Assembly (NCBI RefSeq): GCF_938028185.1
Contig: NZ_CALJAH010000330.1
Location: 1-10,492, forward strand
DNA length: 10,492 nt
Origin: an uncultured Cardiobacterium sp.
GTDB taxonomy: Bacteria > Pseudomonadota > Gammaproteobacteria > Cardiobacteriales > Cardiobacteriaceae
Reading direction: 5' to 3'
Made by a program: the position numbers and the translations under genes. Shown piece by piece: positions 5,507-10,492 of this stretch. The notes under the pieces were generated by a model. It worked only from the letters and a program-made list of their open reading frames with translations. It was not told where the DNA came from and made no database searches. Each line of letters begins with the position of its first letter. The first letter of the stretch is position 1.

Positions 5507-7390
5507 GTGGCGCGTTCCGCTTCCCGCTATGGTGCCACTGCCCGCCGCAATGTTGTGGTGGGCTTTTTGGCGTTGCTGACACTGGGGCTGGTGATTCAGC
5601 TCGTCCGCCTGCAAGTGACCACGGCGGACACGCTGACCAAGCGCGGTTATGACCGCAGTCTGCGCATTCAGACGGAAGACGCGCTGCGCGGCATGATTTT
5701 GGATCGGGAAGGCGAGCCGCTCGCCATTTCCACCCCGGTGAGCACGCTCATCATTGACCCGCTGCGCATGTGGGCGACGTTGAACGGCGATTTTGACCGC
5801 CTGCGCGAAGCCTGCCAGACGGACAAGGCGTACAGCGTCGATTGCGCCTGGGCGAACAGCGGTAACGAAGAAGAAGCGCGCCTGCGCTACCAATACGAAA
5901 CCCTGCGCCCGCTGGCGACGCTTCTGGATGAAGACCTCGCCAAGTTTTACGACGAACTGGCGGCGCGCGCCGACCAGCAATTCATGTACCTGCGCCGCCA
6001 GATTCCGCCGAGCATCGCCAACGAAGCGCTCGATTTGAAAATCCCCGGCCTGCGCCGCGAAAACGGCTACAAGCGCTTCTACCCCTCCGGCGAAATCATG
6101 GGGCAAATCATCGGCTACACCGACGTTGAAGACAAAGGCCAGGAAGGGCTGGAAAAACTCTACGAAAACTGGCTGGCCGGACAGGCGGGCAAAGTGAAAG
6201 TGCTGCAAGACCGCGCCGGGCGCGCCTTGCGCGTCGTCGAAGAAGTGCGGCCTGCCTCTGCCGGAACACAGTTGCAGCTTTCCATCGACAAGCGCATCCA
6301 GTACATCACCCACCAAGTGCTGCAAGACACCATGAACGAAACCCGCGCCGAAGCGGTTACGGCGGTGATGGTGGATGTCAAAACCGGCGAAATACTCTCG
6401 ATGGTGTCGCTGCCGGCGGGTAACCCCAACGTCCTCGCCGAGCGCCGCGCCGAACTCTTGAAAAACCGCAGCATTACCGACACCTTTGAGCCAGGCTCAA
6501 CCATGAAACCGCTTGCCGTTGCCGCCGCCCTGGAAGCGGGCGTTATTACCCCGAAAACCAGCTTCCGCACCAACGGCACCTACAAAATGGGGCGCTACAC
6601 CGTGCGCGACGTGCACAACTACGGCACGCAGGACACCATCGGCATCATCCGCAAATCCTCAAACATCGGCATGGCGATGATTAGCGAGCGCATGCCGCGC
6701 AAAAAATACCGCGAATTCATGACCAACCTCGGCTTCGGCCAGCCAACCGGCATCAGCTTCCCCGCCGAACAGCGCGGTCACCTGCCGCACACCGAAAAAA
6801 TCAGCGCCTTCGACTACGCCACCACCTTTTTCGGCTACGGCGTCAGCAGCAGTGCGCTGCAACTGGCGCACGCCTACGCCACCGTTGCCAACAACGGCGT
6901 CGCCATGCCGCTCTCGCTGCTCAAAGTCGAAGAACCGCCGCAAGGCACGCGCGTCATGAGCGAAAAAACCGCGAAAGCGGTGCAGAAAATGCTGGAAGCG
7001 GTGGTCAGCGACGGCGGCACCGGGCGACGCGCCAACACCGAAAGCTACACCGTCGCCGGCAAAACCGGCACCTCGCACAAAGTGCGCAAGGGCGGTGGCT
7101 ATGCCGAAAAAAACTACCGCGCCATCTTCGCCGGCTACGCCCCGGCACACGAGCCGCGCATCGCCATGGTGGTCGTCGTCGATGACCCGAAAGGCAGCGA
7201 CTACTACGGCGGTCTCGTCGCTGCGCCGCCGTTTTCCAAAATCGCCGACTGGTCGCTGAAAATGCTCGGCGTCCTGCCCGACAAAATCGCCAAATCCGGC
7301 GAAATCGGCCTGGTCGCCGATGCCGCCCTCTTTGAAGACAACGACTCTGCCGGAGCGCCCCCGCATGAAATCGCCGAAGACACTGAATGA
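5507..7390 (+). CDS. ftsI: Septal peptidoglycan transpeptidase FtsI (PBP3)
   Basis: FtsI is the class B penicillin-binding protein that crosslinks septal peptidoglycan with FtsW; beta-lactams acylate its serine. The 627-residue product has a membrane anchor at about 16-33. The dimerisation or pedestal domain begins with RGMILDREGEPLA (61-73). The transpeptidase domain has the three catalytic motifs: STMK with nucleophile S331, SSN at 384-386 and KTG at 519-521. It is longer than E. coli PBP3 (588 residues). Most of the excess lies around 100-133, where a polar insert carries two cysteines, C103 and C113. Translation starts at GTG 5507, three bases after the ftsL stop, with no strong ribosome binding site, which suggests coupling. 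Codon style changes within the gene: AAG dominates lysine codons early and AAA later. Confidence 0.97.
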   Translation: MARSASRYGATARRNVVVGFLALLTLGLVIQLVRLQVTTADTLTKRGYDRSLRIQTEDALRGMILDREGEPLAISTPVSTLIIDPLRMWATLNGDFDRLREACQTDKAYSVDCAWANSGNEEEARLRYQYETLRPLATLLDEDLAKFYDELAARADQQFMYLRRQIPPSIANEALDLKIPGLRRENGYKRFYPSGEIMGQIIGYTDVEDKGQEGLEKLYENWLAGQAGKVKVLQDRAGRALRVVEEVRPASAGTQLQLSIDKRIQYITHQVLQDTMNETRAEAVTAVMVDVKTGEILSMVSLPAGNPNVLAERRAELLKNRSITDTFEPGSTMKPLAVAAALEAGVITPKTSFRTNGTYKMGRYTVRDVHNYGTQDTIGIIRKSSNIGMAMISERMPRKKYREFMTNLGFGQPTGISFPAEQRGHLPHTEKISAFDYATTFFGYGVSSSALQLAHAYATVANNGVAMPLSLLKVEEPPQGTRVMSEKTAKAVQKMLEAVVSDGGTGRRANTESYTVAGKTGTSHKVRKGGGYAEKNYRAIFAGYAPAHEPRIAMVVVVDDPKGSDYYGGLVAAPPFSKIADWSLKMLGVLPDKIAKSGEIGLVADAALFEDNDSAGAPPHEIAEDTE

Positions 7391-8813
7391 ACTGCTGCAT
7401 GGCTTCGCCACCGCCGACGCACGCCCCATCGCGGCGCTTGCCAGCGACTCGCGCGCCGTAACCGCAGAAACCTTGTGGCTCGCCGCGCGCGGCGTAACGC
7501 ATCACGCACTGGATTACTACCGCGACGGCTTGCAAGCCGCCGCCATCGTTTACGAACCGCCCTATGCCAACCCGCCCGCCGGCGCCATTGCCTGCGAGCA
7601 GCTCGGCGCACACCTCGGCGAAATCGCCGCGCGCTTCTACGACCACCCCGCCAAAGCGCTCAACGTCATCGGCGTTACCGGCACCGACGGCAAAAGCTCG
7701 CTCGTCCACTTCCTCGCGCAAGCCACCGGCGGCGCGATGCTTGGCACCATCGGCTACGGCAGGCTGGATGCGCTGGAACCTGCCAGCCACACCACCCCCG
7801 ACCCGCTGCGCCTGCAACAGCACCTCGCGCAGTACCGCGACGCCGGCGTGCAGACGGTGGCGATGGAAGTATCCTCACACGCCCTCGCGCAGCACCGCGT
7901 CGGCGGCATTGCATTCCACATCGGCGTCTTTACCAATCTGAGCCGCGACCACCTTGACTACCACCGCGACATGGAAGACTACTTCCTCGCCAAAGCCAGC
8001 TTATTTGCGCGTCCGCTGCCCGTCGCCGTCATCAATATCGACGACGCGCACGGCCGCCGCCTGCTTGACGAAAACCGCGTCCATGCCGACACGCGCGTCA
8101 TCGCCGTCAGCAGCCACGGCAACAGCCACCCGCGCGCCGCCATCACCCTGCAGGCGCGCGACATCGAGTTAAGTCCCGACGGTATCGCCTATACCCTCGC
8201 GCATGATGCGCAGCAGGTCGCCATCCAGAGCGGCCTGCTCGCCCGCTTCAACGTGGACAACCTCTTGAACACCGCCGCCTGCCTGCTCGCCCTCGGTGTG
8301 CCGTTGGCAGACATCCCGGCAAAACTTGCCGCGTTGCACGGCGTGCCCGGCCGCGCCGAGCGCATCGGCCTCGGCAACGGCGCCGCTGCCATCGTTGATT
8401 ACGCCCACACCCCGGCGGCGCTTGCCAACATCCTGCAAGGCGTGCGCGCCCATGTGCCGGGCAAACTGTGGTGCGTCTTCGGCTGCGGCGGCGACCGCGA
8501 CCGGGGCAAACGGCCGCTGATGGCACAAGCCGCCGAAGCCAACGCCGACGTCGTTGTCATCACCGACGACAACCCGCGCACCGAAAACCCGGCAGACATC
8601 ATCGCCGACAGCCTGCGCGGCATGGGCAACCGCGAAAAAGCCTGGATTAAGCGGCCGCGCGAAGAAGCCATCCGCTTCGTCCTGCCGCAATTACAGGCGG
8701 GCGACGCCGTGGTCATCGCCGGCAAAGGGCATGAGGACTACCAAATCCTCGGCACCACCAAACACCACTATTCCGACCAGGAAACCGTGCGCGCATGGCT
8801 GCAAAACCACTAA
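7365..8813 (+). CDS. murE: UDP-MurNAc-tripeptide synthetase MurE (meso-DAP adding)
   Basis: MurE is the cytoplasmic ATP-dependent ligase that adds the third amino acid to UDP-MurNAc-L-Ala-D-Glu. The DNPR motif at 402-405 is the signature of enzymes using meso-diaminopimelate rather than L-lysine. Other Mur ligase marks are GVTGTDGKSS (P-loop, K110), TTPDPL, EVSSHAL, DYAHTPAAL, GCGGDRDRGKRPLM and AGKGHEDYQ. I chose ATG 7365 (482 residues) over the in-frame ATG 7320. It follows GGAG at 7352-7355 with nine-base spacing and gives the normal N-terminus MKSPKTLNELLHG, while the extra 15 residues upstream look random. The gene overlaps the end of ftsI by 26 bases in another frame, so the two are translationally coupled. 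Confidence 0.97.
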   Translation: MKSPKTLNELLHGFATADARPIAALASDSRAVTAETLWLAARGVTHHALDYYRDGLQAAAIVYEPPYANPPAGAIACEQLGAHLGEIAARFYDHPAKALNVIGVTGTDGKSSLVHFLAQATGGAMLGTIGYGRLDALEPASHTTPDPLRLQQHLAQYRDAGVQTVAMEVSSHALAQHRVGGIAFHIGVFTNLSRDHLDYHRDMEDYFLAKASLFARPLPVAVINIDDAHGRRLLDENRVHADTRVIAVSSHGNSHPRAAITLQARDIELSPDGIAYTLAHDAQQVAIQSGLLARFNVDNLLNTAACLLALGVPLADIPAKLAALHGVPGRAERIGLGNGAAAIVDYAHTPAALANILQGVRAHVPGKLWCVFGCGGDRDRGKRPLMAQAAEANADVVVITDDNPRTENPADIIADSLRGMGNREKAWIKRPREEAIRFVLPQLQAGDAVVIAGKGHEDYQILGTTKHHYSDQETVRAWLQNH

Positions 8814-10162
8814 ACACCCCGCTCAGCGCCGCTGAAATCGCTGCCCTCTGCGACGGCGTCCATTACGGCGCCGATTTTCAGGCGCTCGACGTCAGCAGCG
8901 ATAGCCGCAACCTGCGCGCGGGCGAACTTTTCGTTGCCCTGCGTGGCGCCAATTTTCGCGGTGAAGACTTCCTCGCCGCCGCGCAAGGGCAGGGCGCCGT
9001 CGCTGCCATCGTCGCCGAGCACCAGCCAGAGGTAGATTTGCCGCAAATCGTCGTCGCCGACACCCTCGCCGCCTTGCAAGCACTCGCCCGCGACCGCCGC
9101 GCGCGTTGCCAGGCGCAGTTTTTTGCCATCACTGGCAGCAACGGCAAAACCAGCACGAAAGAAATGCTGCAACGCCTGCTGCAAACGCGCGGGCAGACCC
9201 TCGCCACTATTGGCAATCTGAACAACGACATCGGCGTGCCGCTCACCTTGCTGCGCCTGCGCGACGAAGACCGCTTTGCGGTGATTGAAATGGGCGCGAA
9301 CCACCCCGGCGAAATCGCGCGGCTGGCGACGCTTACCCGTCCGGATGTGGCGCTCATCACCAACGTTGCCCCGGCGCACCTTGCCGGTTTCGGCTCGCTC
9401 GAAGGGGTGATTGCCGCGAAAAGCGAAATCTACGCCTACAGCGACGGCGCCATTGTCCTCAATCTCGACCTGCCCGCCGCCGCGCGCTGGCAAGATCAAT
9501 TCCGCGACCGCGCGCAATACACCTTTTCCCTCAACCTCGACGCCGACGTCACGGCGCACGACCTCGCCGTTGACGGCAGCTGCTTTGTGCTGCACGTCGA
9601 TGGCGCCGATTACCCGGTGGAATGGCAGTTGGCAGGACGGCACAACGTTATGAACGCTCTTGCCGCCTGCACCGCCGCCCGCCTCGCCGGCGTTACCGGT
9701 GCGCAAATGCAGGCAACGCTGAACGGCCTTGCCCTGCAACAGTCGCGCCTCGCCGCCATCCGCGTCGGCGCGCACACCATCTACGACGACACCTACAACG
9801 CCAACCCCGCCTCATTCAAGGCGGCGATAGACGTCCTCGCCGCCGCGCCGCGCGCGCTGATTATCGCAGGCGCCATGGGCGAGTTGGGGGCGGAAGAAGC
9901 GGCACTGCACCGCGACGTCGCCGCCTACGCCGCCGCCTGCGGCATTGACGATTTCTGGGCAGTCGGTACGGGACTGGCGGAGCAATACCTCGCCGCCTTC
10001 CCTGCCGCCCGCCCCTTTTTGAACACCGCCGCCGCCGGACAGGCGCTCGCCGCCCACCTCGCCGCCGCGCCCGCCACAGTGGTCTTGGTCAAAGGCTCAC
10101 GCAGCGCCCGCATGGAAGGCGTACTCGCCGCAGCGGGCATTACCGCCCCCGATGGACATTGA
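8795..10162 (+). CDS. murF: UDP-MurNAc-tripeptide:D-Ala-D-Ala ligase MurF
   Basis: MurF attaches the D-alanyl-D-alanine dipeptide to complete the cytoplasmic UDP-MurNAc-pentapeptide, which MraY then loads onto lipid carrier. The 455-residue product has normal length. Its Mur ligase motifs are the P-loop AITGSNGKTSTKEM (K118), IGNLNNDIGVPLTLL, EMGANHPGEI, TNVAPAHLAGFGS, IYDDTYNANPASF (329-341) and GAMGELG. The start overlaps the end of murE by 19 bases, and AGGAAA at 8779-8784 may serve as ribosome binding site. It is the last gene of the run. In most proteobacteria mraY follows directly, but here no gene starts within the next 330 bases. Confidence 0.97.
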   Translation: MAAKPLNTPLSAAEIAALCDGVHYGADFQALDVSSDSRNLRAGELFVALRGANFRGEDFLAAAQGQGAVAAIVAEHQPEVDLPQIVVADTLAALQALARDRRARCQAQFFAITGSNGKTSTKEMLQRLLQTRGQTLATIGNLNNDIGVPLTLLRLRDEDRFAVIEMGANHPGEIARLATLTRPDVALITNVAPAHLAGFGSLEGVIAAKSEIYAYSDGAIVLNLDLPAAARWQDQFRDRAQYTFSLNLDADVTAHDLAVDGSCFVLHVDGADYPVEWQLAGRHNVMNALAACTAARLAGVTGAQMQATLNGLALQQSRLAAIRVGAHTIYDDTYNANPASFKAAIDVLAAAPRALIIAGAMGELGAEEAALHRDVAAYAAACGIDDFWAVGTGLAEQYLAAFPAARPFLNTAAAGQALAAHLAAAPATVVLVKGSRSARMEGVLAAAGITAPDGH

Positions 10163-10289
10163 GGGGTGAAGATGAACGCGCACCGCACATTGCTGCCAAA
10201 TACAGGAACAAAAGCCCGGACCCCCGCCGAACTGCCCCCGACCAATCAACCTGCCCGATACGACAAGCGTAAGGCGAAATCATTGCCGA

Positions 10290-10317
10290 CACGAAAAATG
10301 CGGTCGCATTTTTCGTG
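10290..10317. terminator. Perfect 13-bp hairpin, possible bidirectional terminator
   Basis: CACGAAAAATGCG (10290-10302) and CGCATTTTTCGTG (10305-10317) are exact reverse complements separated by two bases. The A5 run on the left and T5 run on the right of a GC-containing core give the layout of a terminator usable from both strands. It lies 128 bases after the murF stop and is the best candidate for the end of the dcw transcript. The T-run is part of the stem rather than following it, so termination is not certain. Confidence 0.5.
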
Positions 10318-10325
10318 GAAACCCG

Positions 10326-10347
10326 GGGTGGGGGCAGCAAGCCACCC
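10326..10347. repeat. GGGTGG/CCACCC hairpin, relative of the one at 159-178
   Basis: GGGTGG at 10326-10331 pairs with CCACCC at 10342-10347. Read on the - strand, the unit resembles the hairpin at 159-178 (GGGTGG, CTTGC, CCCACC in the same order) with a few added bases in the centre. It lies 25 bases left of palindrome copy 3, mirroring the left-end arrangement. Confidence 0.45.
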
Positions 10348-10371
10348 GCAGCGCGACAAAACCCAACCCTG

Positions 10372-10406
10372 TTTACATACACATCGGGCGCTCAAGTGTA
10401 TGTAAA
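10372..10406 (-). repeat. Palindromic repeat, copy 3
   Basis: TTTACATACAC (10372-10382) and GTGTATGTAAA (10396-10406) form a perfect 11-bp inverted repeat around a 13-base centre. The centre contains GGGCGCTCAA, the exact reverse complement of TTGAGCGCCC in copy 1. By its centre and its neighbouring G-rich hairpin, this copy is therefore in the opposite orientation to copy 1. Confidence 0.8.
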
Positions 10407-10468
10407 TGGCATACGGCGCTTCTCGCGCTGAAGCGGCGAAAAACCACCGATATGCCCCCTCCCTCGCA

Positions 10469-10484
10469 GGGTGCGCCAGCACCC
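10469..10484. repeat. Short hairpin GGGTGC/GCACCC
   Basis: GGGTGC (10469-10474), loop GCCA and GCACCC (10479-10484) form a perfect 6-bp stem near the window edge. No T-run follows within the window. It may be part of a structured element or a gene that continues beyond the right edge. Confidence 0.3.
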
Positions 10485-10492
10485 GCAGCGGG

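Larger units (their letters stand above)
10163..10492. other. Repeat-rich, gene-free region after murF
   Basis: No convincing gene is present on either strand. One + strand frame (GTG 10166 to 10405) has a fair GAGGGG ribosome binding site, but it runs through three hairpins and has no recognisable protein features. The segment is packed with inverted repeats: a 13-bp hairpin at 10290-10317, a G-rich hairpin at 10326-10347, palindrome copy 3 at 10372-10406, and GGGTGC/GCACCC at 10469-10484. Confidence 0.6.

Noticed and set aside
7320..7364. Longer start for murE at ATG 7320
   Set aside because: The added 15 residues do not look like a MurE N-terminus, and the ATG at 7365 has a correctly spaced GGAG.
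10166..10405. Small + strand frame of 79 codons after murF
   Set aside because: It runs through the 13-bp hairpin, the G-rich hairpin and palindrome copy 3, so it is most likely chance, despite GAGGGG before it.
112..10406. Palindromic repeats as a CRISPR array
   Set aside because: Only three copies lie thousands of bases apart, with genes between them. There are no regular spacers and no cas genes.

Overview
The window looks like a chromosomal segment from a Gram-negative proteobacterium with fairly high GC content, most likely a gammaproteobacterium. It carries the start of the division and cell wall (dcw) cluster in the classical order mraZ-rsmH-ftsL-ftsI-murE-murF. The MurE has the DNPR motif of meso-diaminopimelate-adding enzymes, as expected for Gram-negative peptidoglycan. 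The base composition, gene order and dispersed repeats would suit a Cardiobacteriaceae-like organism, but that placement is a guess. All recognisable genes lie on the + strand.

Layout. Positions 1-240 hold no gene; they contain a terminator-like folded segment, a palindromic repeat and a GGTGGGG/CCCCACC hairpin. Positions 241-1926 encode an exported von Willebrand A domain protein of the YfbK type. A second copy of the palindromic repeat (1953-1987) separates it from der (2013-3395), the ribosome-assembly GTPase, which ends in a clear intrinsic terminator (3403-3424). A gene-free, AT-richer stretch of about 475 bases follows. It ends in the likely mraZ promoter, with a TATAAT at 3818-3823 and a possible MraZ box. 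From 3871 to 10162 six tightly packed or overlapping genes form what is almost certainly one operon. The last 330 bases hold no convincing gene, but they contain a perfect 13-bp hairpin, a second GGGTGG/CCACCC hairpin and a third palindromic repeat.

How the genes work together. MraZ is the regulator of the cluster and RsmH methylates 16S rRNA. FtsL is a divisome scaffold and FtsI is the septal transpeptidase. MurE and MurF add meso-diaminopimelate and D-Ala-D-Ala to UDP-MurNAc peptides. The operon therefore couples precursor synthesis to septal wall synthesis. The usual next gene, mraY, does not follow murF within the window, so the cluster appears to be split here.

The most unusual content is not a gene. 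A composite repeat (long palindrome plus G-rich hairpin) occurs in opposite orientations near the two ends of the window, and a third copy of the palindrome lies between the first two genes. The mraZ-rsmH-ftsL-early ftsI block also uses lysine codons in the opposite way from its neighbours. No defence system, CRISPR array, tRNA, rRNA or insertion sequence with a transposase was seen.
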